64,000 bases of DNA from Chrysopilus asiliformis (lineage: Eukaryota; Arthropoda; Insecta; Diptera; Rhagionidae). Shown piece by piece: positions 37,580-48,855 of the stretch. The translations under genes and the position numbers were made by a program. The stretch's first letter is position 1, and each line of letters begins with the position of its first letter. The notes under the pieces are model-generated. The model was not told the origin of the DNA, made no database searches, and worked only from the letters and a program-made list of their open reading frames with translations. The stretch lies in NCBI GenBank assembly GCA_964034945.1, contig OZ035962.1:89816650-89880649 (forward strand), written 5' to 3'.

Positions 37580-39217
37580 ACCGGATTTTTTAAAATTTTT
37601 AGATAATTACCTTTTGCATACTGAAAGAATGAAGATTCGCTAAAGAAATTTTCAGAACTTTTATTTTATTATGTTTTTAGTTAAGAAATATAAAAATACA
37701 ATAATATTTGATTAAAAAAAGTATTTTAATCTTTTTTTATAAAATACAATGCTTTGTTCTAATGTGCAAAACATTCCGGATTTTCGAATATGCTCCATAT
37801 TATCCATGTTTGCCCTAATGTGGTTGTCAATTTTTGATGAATTCCGTTATCTGAGTCATTGATGCTCAAGTTAAAGTAGTTGCAGTCGGATTTTAGTATT
37901 TTCAATATGGCGAAAACAAAATATAACAATTTTATTAAAACTCGCGTCGTAGAAGATTTTAAACAGGGTTTAAAACAAAAGTTAATTGCTGAAAAGTATC
38001 AATTGCCAACATCCACAGTTTTTGATATTATTAGTAAATTTCGGAGTGGAAAAACACTTAAAACCATCCATTCTGGAGGTCGTCCTCGTAAGACTTCACC
38101 AAAAATCGACTGTAAAATTAAAAATATGGTTCTAAAAAATCCGTTTATCGGTTCCCAAAGAATTGTGAATTAATTAAATCTGCCAATTGTTGCTAGTACT
38201 GTGCGAAGGCGCTTGATAGAAGCAAATTTACCTGCATTTCGGTCAGCAAAGAAGCCCCTGCTAAAAGCTACGCATCGTATGAAAAGGAAATCTTTTTGGT
38301 GGTCTCTGCTAACAGCCAATTTCTTACATCAATTTGGGTTTTTTTAGATTGAACTTCGCTAACAAACATTTGGATTGGTCGATAAATAAATAGAGAACTG
38401 TACTTTTTAGCGATGAAAGTAAATTCAACATTTTTTCTCCCGATGGTAATATCCATGTCAGGCGTAAGCCGGGTGAACGTCTCCTACCACAAAACTGTCG
38501 ACCTACGGTCAAGCATGGAGGAGGGTCCGTCATGGTTTGGGGTTGCTTTTCGGCACAAGGACCTGGTCCTTTACATCTTATAAATGGAATCATGGATCGA
38601 TTTCAATATAAAGACATTCTCGGATCCATTATGTTACCATACGCCGAAGAAAATATGCCACTGCGCTGGGTCTTCCGGCAAGATAACGACCCCAAACACA
38701 CCTCAAAGGTGGTTAAAGAGTGGTTTTCAAATCAAAATATTTGTGTGATGGAATGGCCGTCACAATCACCAGATCTTAATCCGATCGAAAATTTGTGGGC
38801 CATTCTAAAAAAAAGAATTAGCCATAAAATTCACACATCTAAATCCTCTGTATTTGTCTCTTTGCAAGAAGAGTGGAATAACATTCCGGCGAACATTATC
38901 GAAAATTTGATTTCTTCTATGCCTCGGAGATGTCAAGCCGTCATAAAAAACAACGGTCATTGGACGAAATACTAATTTCTCTGATGAAATTAGAAAAATC
39001 CGGAATGTTTTGCACATTAGAACAAAGTATTGTATTTTATAAAAAAAGATTAAAATACTTTTTTTAATCAAATATTATTGTATTTTTATATTTCTTAACT
39101 AAAAACATAATAAAATAAAAGGTCTGAAAATTTCTTTAGCGAATATTCATTCTTTCAGTATGCAAAAGGTAATTATCTAAAAATTTTAAAAAATCTGGTA
39201 TGTTATGCACAGCACTG
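37562..39217. mobile_element. Tc1-type element with long IR/DR ends
   Basis: 1,656 bp, TA on both sides (37560-37561, 39218-39219). The inverted ends are about 220 bp (37562-37784 and 38996-39217). Each arm holds an outer and an inner direct repeat built on GTGC(A)(A/T)AACAT(A/T)CCGGA (37564-37587 and 37761-37780, and mirrored at 38999-39018 and 39192-39215). This is the IR/DR layout of Sleeping Beauty-like elements. Confidence 0.9.
37907..38975 (+). pseudogene. Tc1/mariner DD34E transposase, broken
   Basis: From MAKTKYNNFIKTRVVEDFKQ an N-terminal paired-like helix-turn-helix is readable (QLPTSTVFDIISKFRSGKTL), with the linker GGRPRKT. The catalytic Asp/Asp/Glu are all present: FSDESKF at 38410, QDNDPKHTS at 38680 and SPDLNPIENLW at 38768, with 34 residues between the second Asp and the Glu. 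Stops at 38171 (TAA), 38345 (TAG) and 38391 (TAG) and a shift by one frame near 38345 kill it. The rest is intact to the end ..GHWTKY and its stop at 38975. The damage is light, so the copy is not very old. Confidence 0.92.
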
Positions 39218-40039
39218 TATTTTCTATTTATAAACATGTTTGTGATTTACTTTAATAATATTTCTTGGGATTTCAGAAAAAAATTCATTTGAGGCAAACA
39301 AAATATACATCTTTAAAAGGAAAACTAAATTCACACGGAATTCTTTTATAAATCGTCGAATCACATTTCTTTTAAAAAATACAAAGTGGTTAATGTTTTA
39401 TTGGAAAAATGAAACTCTCTGTTTGCTTGCTCACAGGTGCTATTTTGCATTTCTGAAACGAGAAATTCCTTAATAGATTTAGTCGGAAAATTTGCTGGAC
39501 AGACAAATCTGGGAAAGCGAGGATTCGATGCTAACAGAAATTCTGAAATCCTTGGGTAATGGCTTCCTGATTCGTCATGAAAGGACCAAATGCTGAGGAG
39601 ATAAAAAAAACTCCCTCTATTAAGTCGCTTTTTTGCTAGGGGTGGAGGATCTAAATTGGGGTCACTTAAGCGTTTTCGATATTTTTGTAGAGGCCTTCAC
39701 CGGACATCTATTTTGCCAGAAGCTAATTATATTTTTGTTCATCCCTTTTATCGATTGCCTGATAAAAGGACAGAATTCGTAATCAGAAATTCGATTAACT
39801 TTTTAGAAGGATGCAATCAAAATGGATGTATCTGAAAATTGCATAACACATTAGATTGATTGATTTGCTTCTTTTTCTAGCAATTTTATATCTAAAATCG
39901 AGATTTTATTAGATCAAGTTTTTAAATTAATTTTTATACTGCACGCATACAAAAAATACTTGGAATCCGAAGTACAACTAAAATAGTTAATTTCAATTGC
40001 ATAAATAGTCAAAATTGACTTTTTTTTATAATACAGTAA
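39218..40039. other. no feature seen between the Tc1 element and repeat copy C
   Basis: AT-rich; no open frame of note and no inverted ends noticed. Confidence 0.4.
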
Positions 40040-40134
40040 AACCCGCTTGGCAGGTTTCTGTAGCTCGATCCTTTCGAAAGTTATCTCGAAAATGGTGAGT
40101 CATATTGAAAATTTTTTTAAGGTAAAATGTGTTT

Positions 40135-40412
40135 CAGGACGTATCCGTAGTCAAGCTCATAAGACTCAACAGACTCCGGTGGGCTGGTCATGTCACTCGA
40201 ATGTGACCCGTCTCGGAAAGTCTTCTGTGGTAGGTTATTAACAACCCGACCAGGAAGACCCAACCTCAGATGGCAAGACGGCGTTGGCCACGACGCGAAG
40301 AGAAATGGGATGCAAAACTGGAGGACATCGGCGCGTGACCAGGACCTCTGGCGAGAGACATTGCGGCAGGCCAAGACCGAAAACCGGTTGTAGCGCCGAG
40401 AGAGAGAGAGAG
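40135..40412 (+). mobile_element. 5'-truncated LINE fragment with (GA)n tail
   Basis: Encodes the C-terminal end of a non-LTR retrotransposon polymerase in two frames: IRLNRLRWAGHVTRM at 40150-40197, and RPGRPNLRWQDGVGHDAKRN then RDQDLWRETLRQAKTENRL up to the stop at 40393. It ends in (GA)n instead of poly(A). The 11-bp duplication AAAATGTGTTT flanks it (40124-40134 and 40413-40423). Only about 280 bases were copied. Confidence 0.85.
40386..40412. repeat. (GA)n microsatellite at the LINE 3' end
   Basis: About 8 GA units directly follow the LINE stop codon region and directly precede the right target duplication. Confidence 0.8.
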
Positions 40413-40558
40413 AAAATGTGTTTAGAATAGAATTTTACATAACTCATCTAAAAATCAAAATCCCATCGGATTGCTTCTTCCCCTCTCTCTCATACGAATA
40501 GAATAGTTTTTTCCTGTTTTCTCGAAAACTATGTATCGTATCGAAAAATTTATATATA

Positions 40559-41394
40559 CACCCAACTCTTTTTTTACACGGTAGATACGTTCCAACGAAA
40601 ATCGTGTAAAAAAAAAACGTGTAAAAAAAGATATGCAGCACATATTAAAATTGAGGATGTGTTCCACAGCTTTAAAAAACCGTGTAAGATGAAAAAAAAG
40701 CTATATGTTGTCCTAAAAACCGTGCAAAAAAAATATAATAAATAGAGTGGACCAACCCACATGTCGAAATCGTGAATTTTTTTGTGTTTGAATCACTATT
40801 GCGAGTGAGTTTTTAGATAAAAATGTTTGGTTGCACAAAAGAACATTTCAACATTGAGTAATAAAGTCCACAGATTTTTTTTTTTCCAAAAATTTACAGT
40901 TAATAATAGTACAAAAGTGGAAAGGCTTTAAAAACTCGATTATGTGGCTTCGTCCACTCTAGCTTTTAACGCCTCAATTATAAAAAAACCAAATTAGAAT
41001 AGAAATAAAAATATTATTTAGATTATTCATCGATACTTGATATTAAGCGTGAACGTTTATTACTGACTTGACAAAAATCGCTTCCATTACTAGAAATGTC
41101 TAACACATCTGACGAGTTTGAATCCAACGAAGAGTATGGTTCATTATTAACGTTCACTGAATGCGCCCAATAACTCAATAATGTGCTTAATGCAATTTTA
41201 AATAGACAAATATAAAATCGACTATAAAAATTTCCCCAATTATATTTTATTTTTGTAACTACATGTAAAAAAATTTTCTTTAGACTTCGTGTTAGAACAA
41301 AAAATTCGTGGAAAAAAAATTTTTTTTGTCTTTTTGTGGACCGTGTTTTTTCAAAATCGTGTAAAAAAAGACCGTGTAAAAAAAGAGTTGGGTG
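40559..41394. mobile_element. TA-flanked MITE with ACACGG/CGTGTAAAAAA motifs
   Basis: Ends CACCCAACTCTTTTTTTACA..TGTAAAAAAAGAGTTGGGTG, 836 bp, TA on both sides. Several CGTGTAAAAAA motifs cluster in the subterminal parts. No transposase. Confidence 0.78.
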
Positions 41395-42079
41395 TACATC
41401 AAAAACCAATCGGACCGATCACCTTAAGCTTGTGCGCTTAAGCGTGTTCGACTCGACTAAATCTAATATGGCTCTCATACAGAGTATGAAAACATATAGA
41501 AAATTGTTTAATAGAATTAAGATTCACATCCAAAATACGGAAATAATCGATAACAAGTTCCTCCTGTCCACAATAATTTACGAATTCCTTTGTTATTTGA
41601 AGCCCAGGAAAAATATAAAGGTATTTCCTTGCTTGATGCGAAGATGTCAGATCAATTATGAAATTATTCAATCAAGTCAGAGGAATTTCCACAAAAATTG
41701 AGAATTTATTGCGACACCCACTCCAGACAAGCATTTGGTCGATTATGTGGCCATCTTTATATTTTATGAGTATTCCAAGACTGAAACTATAATAATTCTA
41801 AGTGATATATCTAATCTGTAAGATACTTTAACGCACACACCACATTTTCAGCTCGAAAAAATGCCAGAAAAAAAAGAAATGCAATTTATCTTAATTTGCT
41901 TCGTAGAAGGCACGCACCCATTATTTCAGTTAAAGTGCATTGCCATGATATGACATAATATCGTCTATTCTCAATTGAAAAATGAAATGGAGGAGGAGAA
42001 TTCTTTTGTTACGTCTTATTGTTTGTCTCTGATTCTTTATCGAATTAGCGAAATCGTCTGGGGAAAGCAACTTCCGTGG

Positions 42080-42330
42080 GTTTTCTTGCTTCATTTGGAA
42101 AAATAGAAAAATCACCCTTATTACCAAATTTTTATTTACCACATCTGAATAGGGAATTTAAACTCGAATATTTTGTTATTCGATTTTATTTACCGTCATT
42201 TTTCTATTCGGTAAAGTTGATGGGATTGTCCATTCCAGGAAGTTTCATGGCTCTAGCTCTATTAGTTTTTGAGAAATATTGTACACAGACTGACAGACAG
42301 AAAGACATTTTTGTAATAATGCACCAATCG
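42080..42330. repeat. GTCY-class dispersed repeat fragment, copy D
   Basis: GTTTTTGAGAAATATTG and ACAGACTGACAGACAGAAAG match the modules of the other copies. The open frame across it is not a gene. Confidence 0.4.
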
Positions 42331-43039
42331 ACTCAGGAGTGCTCGGGAAATGTTTTTAGCCAAAATTAAGAATTTTAAATGAATTCTTTGGGATAAAATC
42401 CGCCAAAAGTCGCAAATGTAAACTGTCTCTTAGAAATTACCTAAAATTTTAAAGAGTTATCTAAATATTTTCCAAATAATCTCGTGCTTTAATATTCATT
42501 CACTTTGATTCATAATTTTGTTTATAGCTCGCCAATTGTGTTTGTTCAAATGGCCAATTTATTCGAAAAATTTCACGAATTTTTCTATTCAATCATCATT
42601 AATCATTAAAATGAATCATGGTCCATATTGAGTGTCTGAATTTTTCGTGATAATTAAGGTAATAATATGTCAAGCAAACGTAGAAAAAAATCTACAATTT
42701 GGTATGAAGTGTTATAATGAATTATGTTATAAAAAAATATATACATAAATATAATTTGTGAATTTTACCTGTCATTCTTTAGGGTCATGTTATTAATTTT
42801 TTGCAATTTCTCCCCATCACCGGCTGTTAAACTCAGAAACCTATAATTATGTGATAATAAGAAGTACAGCCAGATATTGGTTAACTTTCGTTTTCTTATG
42901 TTTGCCCATCATATTCAGATTTCATGGTAAATTGCGGGTAGGTCAGGATTGGTTAAGAAATATTTCCCCCGAGTTGTGGCTAATCTATAATAGTTTTTAT
43001 ACTCTATATGAGAATCATGTAGTAGTAGATTAAATTTAG

Positions 43040-43740
43040 TATAACGCATCGAACCAATCGTCGGACACAAAAATGAACTACACCAGGCTGTTTGGTATGA
43101 GAAAAAATTTTGCTTTTCGCATGTACTTCTCTCTGTTCATTGGTCTGTCTGTCCGATTATCTGTCCGTCCGTCTGTTCGTTCGTCCGTCTGTCTGTCCGT
43201 CTGCCTATCCGTCAGTCTGTTCATCTGTCTATACATCTGTCTGTTCATCGGTCTGTCCGTCTGTCTGTCTCTCCGTCTGTCTGTCTCTCCGTCTGTCTAT
43301 CTATCCGTTTGTCTGTCTGTCTGCCTATTCGTCTGTCTATCCGTCTGTCCGTTCGTTTGTGTGTTCGTCCGTCAGTCTGTCTCTCCGTCTATCCGTCTGT
43401 CTGTTCGTGTGTCTGTTCATCTATCTGTTTATCGGTCTGTCCATATATCTATCAGTGCGTTCGTGAACAACAGAATTTTCGAAACAATTGAGCTAGAGAC
43501 TTGATTTTTTTACAGTTGCGTTTCTCAAGAATAGCAAGGCTAGGTTTTTGAACCGGCAAAATCGGGCCATTTCCTACCCAAACAAACGCTACAGTTTTTT
43601 GTAATTTTCTCGAATACGGTTAGTGACATCGAAAAATTTATAAAGACAGAATGTGTTTCGAATAGGATTTTACATAATTGTTCCATACATGAAAATCTAA
43701 TCGGACCACTACTTCCCCCCTCTCCGATACACATGGTTTT
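43040..43740. repeat. GTCY-class dispersed repeat, copy E, with long (GTCY)n tract
   Basis: ACAAAAATGAACTACACCAG (43069) matches ACAAAAAAATGAATTACACC in copy F. A tract of about 300 bases (43140-43450) of GTCT/GTCC with TATC and TTCG variants follows, then GAGCTAGAGACTTGA and the CATCGAAAAATTTATAAAG module. All three plus-strand frames are open across the tract and spell repeated Leu-Ser-Val-Cys-type residues, a by-product of the repeat. Confidence 0.75.
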
Positions 43741-44477
43741 TTTAATATTGTCTGTCCTCACATAGAGTATTTGACGATTGGCCCTGGCAATTGTAGTTTT
43801 TTTATATTTATCATTGAAAACTATGCTGGTTAGCAGAAATTACTTTTAGTTGGACTAATAGATTTTGCTTTCATGTTAATAAAACGCTCAACGTAAAGCA
43901 GTGGAAAACTGTCGATTTTGTTGGCCGGCAATAGCCAGAGTTGGCGATTGAGAATTCTCGAAAATCGGTTGAAAATGTTTATATTCTCATTGATTTATTT
44001 TTTCATATGCTGTAAAACCCGTTAATGATTTCGTACGATATTTTCGGTGCATTTTTACGGGTTTTGTTGAATTCTGCAAATAAAAGCATTGTGCATCTCT
44101 CAGACATATAACGGTAAAACGGTTTCTTTAATTTTTTTTTTTGTTAAAGATTTCGATGTAAGATTTTGAGGTAAGAAGATAAAAGTTTAAGGTGATATTT
44201 GACACTGGGCTAAGGTGTGATGCTTATTAACCTATTTTTCAAAAATTTTATAAATCGGTTGAATGGACCAAGAAGACCATAACAACAAAACGCCAATGGA
44301 TACCGTTTTACAGTTGATTTGATGCTGTGTGAAATCTGGGCAATATGCAATCGGCCTCGACTACACACGAATTCAGCAGGGTGCGTGCTGCATTTTTTTT
44401 TAAAACTTCATGAATATGTGTCAATCTGAAAGAGTTCGCCATGGTTTTTTTTGAAAAGCAATATGTATTTTTTCCCG

Positions 44478-44485
44478 TATAAATA
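44478..44485 (+). promoter_or_regulatory. TATA box of the lipase gene
   Basis: TATAAATA lies 62 bases before the ATG. A start around CTCAGA (44509-44514), about 30 bases downstream, would give a short 5' leader of about 30 bases. Spacing and sequence fit an insect core promoter. Confidence 0.5.
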
Positions 44486-44539
44486 CTGACGTCGAAATAT
44501 TCTTGGACTCAGAAATCTTTGATAGGGTCGCGTTTGAAA

Positions 44540-47500
44540 ATGGTCAGGCAGAACATTTTTGTGACCATAACGGTTTTCGTAGTGTTTTTAACGGTTACAG
44601 TGACAATGGAAGAAAATCGAACGCAAAATCCGGAAGTGCAGCGAAAACAAAGTTTTTCTAATGAGACTGAAAGCTTTATGAACATGAGTGACAATTTTGA
44701 TGAAGCTGAATTTGCAACGTTGAATTTTACGCGACGAATTCAGTTGGAGGAATTTCCAAGTGAAGTGCTATTCAAATATTACAAGTAATTTTCTGTTTGC
44801 TGTGATGATTTTCGTAATGCGCGATGTTAGAAGGTTAAATAATATTGCGTAATTTTCTGTTTTTGGTTTCTCTTTCATGTTTTTCTTTGCCTAAAGAAAT
44901 GGTCAATTGACGTTTATTAGCAGTGCAGCGGGTAGGGAATCTTTGGCGCGGACCGGTTGTAGTCCCAACGAGAAATTTGCATTTTTGTTGCATGGATGGA
45001 GGGAAAACGCAGATGCCGAATGGATGCCTACTCTAATATCGAGTAAGAATTATTAGAAAATGTAAGCGTATTAATTGGGTTTTGTGCGTTTGTTTAAGTT
45101 TCGAAATACTCGATCTAAACTCCATTAAATATTGCGGAATAATTATCGTAAAATAATTCAATACAGTGCGTTTTTTATACCCGTATGGTGAAACCAAAGG
45201 GTATATTAATTTTGCCTTACCGTTTGTAACGCCAAGATCCCGTCATCGCACAAAAAAATGAATTACACCAGTGTGTTTAGAATGATAAAAATATTTAATT
45301 TTTGCATGTCCGTCCGTCTGTCTGTCTGTCCGTCTGTGGCGCGGATTGCGGGCGCACGGATTGAGCTAGAGACTTGAAATTTTGCGTGGATCCGTTTTTC
45401 GTAAAATGCGAGGCTAAGTTCGTTAATGGGCAAAAATGGACCATTAGGGGGGTACCGCCCATACGAACGAAATCGTTTTTTGTGAATATCTCAAAAACGA
45501 TGCATCTTATCAAAAAAGTCCAAGAACAAAAGTTATTTAGGATATGATTCTACATAAAACTCCCATACATCAAAATCCGATTGGAATAAATTTAAAAAAA
45601 TCTTATTGGAAAGTTTGACTTCAAAGTGGAATTTTGGTACAACTGTTCGAATTTTGATACGAATATCACCATACGGGTCTCCAATGATTGCCAGATTGGC
45701 AATTATAGCTTTTGTTATGTTTAGAAATATTTTTGATTTCGCGTTAACGCGGTTTCGGTTTAAACGCGGTTTCACTTTTACGCGATTTCGCTTTTCTTTT
45801 TCGCGATTTCGGTTTTTTACGCAGTTTTATTACGCAATTTTTTTACGCGGTTTTATACACGGTATTTTTTATGCGATTACGCGGTTTTTTTTTTGTACGA
45901 TTTTTTTACGCAATTTTTTTAACGGAGTTTTTATTACGAGATTTTTTTACGCGGTTTTTTCTACGCGGATTTTTCTACGCGGTTTTTTTAAATTAACTTA
46001 ATTTTCGCCCTGAATCTACACTCTAGAAAATTTTATGGTAATTTTACCCCTATAATAGTAGGAAACCATTTTCCTACGATAATAGGGGTAAAATTACACC
46101 GAGTCGTAATGGCTTAAAAGCTATGCATTTTTACTCATTTTGTGGCGTACAAAAGCCTCTTTTATGGGGGAACTTTAAGCTAAATAAGAAGTAAAAGTAC
46201 AATACGGGTGTAATTTTACGACATGGATGTTTAAAATTACCACATTTTTGTTGTAATTTTCCTCCTATTTGGTAGCAAAACCGCGTCTTAAAGGTGTAAT
46301 TTTACGACATTTTTTGTTTAAAATTACACCGAAAATGGTATTAGAATTTCTCGGCTTATACGGTCTGCAAAAACAAAAATATTATATTATTTTTGCGGAT
46401 GTTTTCACATCCAAATTTCCCGGGCATGTCTGCCATGTGGCAGGCGCCACACAGGATTTTGGTAGAGTAAAACTCGATTCGAGTATTTATACTCCGATGC
46501 CACAAACCTTATGCGAATTATAAGGTTAAGGTTAAATTGTCCGTACAATAATGTAAAAATACCCTGCGAGCGTGTTTTTACACCAAAATTAGAGTAAAAA
46601 TACGAATATTGGTCGAAATTTTACGCAAGGTTTAAAATTACCCTATTTCTAGTGTAATATTAATGTTTTTTGGGTGATTTTACAACTTAAATGGTGTGCG
46701 AGCTAAATTCTGATTTTTTTTCGAAATTTTACGACGTTTTTGCAAATTTATCCCGTTTTTATTCCATTTTTCGGTTTAAATTCAAATCCATTTTCTACAG
46801 TGTACCCTCATTTTCCAATTCAAGCAAATATTCGTTTTTTACTTTTAAACAAAATTAATATTGGAAACCTTTCAAACTATCCAAGTTCGTTAATTTGTTT
46901 TCCTAAACTTGACCTTTTATATGTTATCATCACAAACTCATCAAAATATCAAAAAAAAATCCTCTTCCACCACACCAACAATAGATAGAAATCTAGAAGG
47001 TAGCCGAAAATATATTTTTAAATGGCTTTTTAAGATAAAATTAGGAACGTGCCCAAACTGACTTTAAACGCTAATGTTATGTTCACGGTTTATTGGCTGC
47101 CATCACCCGCACTTAAGATCATCGCCTCGTGACGAATAAAGGGGAATCTCAGTAATTGGGTGTGGAAATTGAATCCCGATCTGATGGTTTTTGATTTATA
47201 ACAAATTGTTGATGCCATTGGCCACAGAGAAACATCTTTCCGTATCTATTTCGGGCCCTAAATTTATCTATGAATCTATTTTGAGCAAATCAAAAGTAAT
47301 TTATTTTAACATATTGTATTTTCTTTGATCTTTCCATGCATTTTCCAGTGTTAACAAAATATCGCGGCGGGTGCATAATATCTATAGACTATGGAAGTTT
47401 TGCAGCCGAATCTTATCTTCGATTGTTCCGAAATTTTCAGCCACTGGCAGATACGATAACGACAAAATTAAGATTGTTAGAGGCTCAGGGATTCAGTCCA

Positions 47501-48832
47501 AGACGCGGGTACATTTTTGGATTTAGTTTTGGTGGACAATTGGCCTGTCAGATCGGAAGGAATTTCGGAAAGGGAGCGTTCCACGAAATTGATAGTAAGT
47601 CGTTTAACGGTTTTTGTCGTTAAGAAATATTTTCAAACATTCATTTCTAGCTTGTGACATGGCGGGTCCAGGGTTTGATTACAAAGGAAGTCTTCTGGTT
47701 GAACATCGCGACGCAGCACAAAATGTTCAATGCATCCATACGACTAGGGATAAAGGCACACGATATTATAAATGCCATCAAAACTGGAGAATGGGTAATT
47801 GTGGATATAATCAGGTAGCTGCTGAGGATCCACCCTTAGGGTCGCATGGTCTTTGCACGCGATTTTATACAAGCGCCTTCGAGAATGACTTTTATGCTGT
47901 TGAGCCTCCAAGACAGTGTAAATCGAGAAATGTGGCATCATCCTGGCCTCAGAATTTCAAAATGGGCTACATGGAAAGGAGGAAATCGTAAGTTTTCCAG
48001 ATAATTCCGAAAAATCAGTTTAAAATAAAACTAAAATCTCTAAACCCGGACTGGCCCGGAGGCAAAAGCTTTTATGTAAGCTTTTTGGGATTTTTTAAAA
48101 AGCTTTTGAATTTTGTAGCTTTTACTGGTTTACGTCACACCGAGTGCGCTCATAAAACGGATTGCGTGTGTGTGCGAGTGTCTTTTTTCCCTATGGGAGG
48201 TATCTGGTTTAATAGAAGTGTTTCTAATTTAATGGTAGATACATCTTGTACACCAAAAATATTAGGAAGGAATCTGTTTTCCTTTTTCCATAAATTACGT
48301 CACACTCTATCACACTCATTTTTAGACAAGTTTCTGGTATGGTAGGAAGGAAGGTAGGAGGAGAGGTGTCTTCGATATTTTGAAGCGGTACTACACTCCA
48401 TACAAAAAATGTATTTGGGACGAAAGGGAAGGAGGGAGTCTGAAAAGCTTAACCCAAGCACAATCACGGCCGCGTGGTTTGGACAAAATTAGTGTGATGT
48501 TTTTTATGGGCACCTCCTAGTTCAAAAATTTAAAATAATAAAACTTTGGCATAATACTTTTTTTATTTTCCTTCATTTTTAGACAAGTTTCTGGTGAGCT
48601 TTTTTCACTAACAGGTGCAAGTTTCCCCTACACAGTTCCATTGGAAAACTATGATGGATCGTCATATCCATCGTATCCTTCATCCCCATCTTCTCCCACA
48701 TCGTATTCATCCCCCTCATCTTCCGGAAGTTATGGCCCACCATTTTTAAAATCAGGCGGAAGATTCCTGAAATCAATTCGCGAAATGAGGAAACTTTTCC
48801 GTCTACGACCGAAGGATCTGCGAAGGACATGA
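44540..48832 (+). CDS. secreted pancreatic-lipase-family protein (5 exons)
   Basis: Exons: 44540-44784, 44897-45042, 47349-47594, 47651-47987, 48583-48832 (1,224 bases, 407 residues). All junctions keep frame, and the borders are good (for example CGA/GTAAGA, CAG/TGTTAA). Residues 1-22 form a signal peptide (VRQNIFVTITVFVVFLTVTV), so the protein is secreted. An Asn-rich segment follows with four N-glycosylation sequons (NRT, NET, NMS, NFT). Exon 2 holds FAFLLHGW (oxyanion hole, H114-G115). Exon 3 holds GYIFGFSFGGQLA with nucleophile S190; the family usually has GHSLG. Exon 4 has CDMAGPGF (acid D215) and LGSHGLCTRFYTSAFENDF (H278). Exon 5 ends in a Ser/Pro/Tyr-rich tail and a basic end. The catalytic triad seems complete, so hydrolase activity on lipids is likely, but the substrate is unknown. 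Intron 2 carries a GTCY-type repeat. The 3' end is uncertain: see the alternative frame and the duplicated acceptor. Confidence 0.88.
45178..45720. repeat. GTCY-class dispersed repeat, copy F, in lipase intron 2
   Basis: Reverse-oriented match to 17800-18512: starts TACCCGTATGGTGAAACCAA, then TTTGTAACGCCAAGATCC, (GTCY)n at 45305-45340, GAGCTAGAGACTTGAAATTT, CGATGCATCTTATCAAAAAA and GCCAGATTGGCAATTATAGC. The layout (ACCA/TATA lead and a GTCY tract) recalls dipteran mini-me/DINE elements. Confidence 0.75.
45725..45995. repeat. degenerate TTTTTACGCGGTTTTT tandem repeat in lipase intron 2
   Basis: About 18 units of 12-18 bases built on ACGCGGTTTT / ACGCAATTTT / GCGATTTCG follow directly after repeat copy F. 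The CG content is far above the surroundings. Confidence 0.7.
46038..46097. repeat. 60-bp hairpin in lipase intron 2
   Basis: Perfect 16-base arms GTAATTTTACCCCTAT / ATAGGGGTAAAATTAC enclose a second inverted pair, GTAGGAAA / TTTCCTAC. Related GTAATTTTACGACAT phrases recur up to about 46740. Confidence 0.7.
48316..48595 (+). repeat. duplicated acceptor of lipase exon 5
   Basis: The 23 bases that make the exon 5 acceptor and its first codons (TCATTTTTAGACAAGTTTCT and three more) occur at 48573-48595 and identically at 48316-48338. The upstream copy could act as a splice acceptor; it would add SQVSGMVGRKVGGE and end at a TGA near 48400. Confidence 0.75.
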
Positions 48833-48855
48833 AGTGGAAGCATTCAATTTCGGAG

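Larger units (their letters stand above)
40040..40558. repeat. GTCY-class dispersed repeat, copy C, interrupted by the LINE
   Basis: The flanks of the LINE (GTAAAATGTGTTT / AGAATAGAATTTTACATAAC, then AAATCAAAATCCCATCGGAT) are continuous once it is removed and match 43640-43710 and 56880-56920. Confidence 0.55.
41395..44477. other. repeat debris and lipase upstream region
   Basis: Apart from repeat copies D and E, AT-rich sequence with no recognised gene. 43741-44477 is the immediate upstream region of the lipase gene. Confidence 0.4.

Noticed and set aside
42076..42369. 97-codon open frame as a membrane protein
   Set aside because: It overlaps a GTCY-class repeat, whose modules explain the sequence.
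43073..43504. Cys/Ser/Val/Leu-rich open frames
   Set aside because: They are translations of the (GTCY)n tract; all three plus frames are open because the unit has no stop in any of them.
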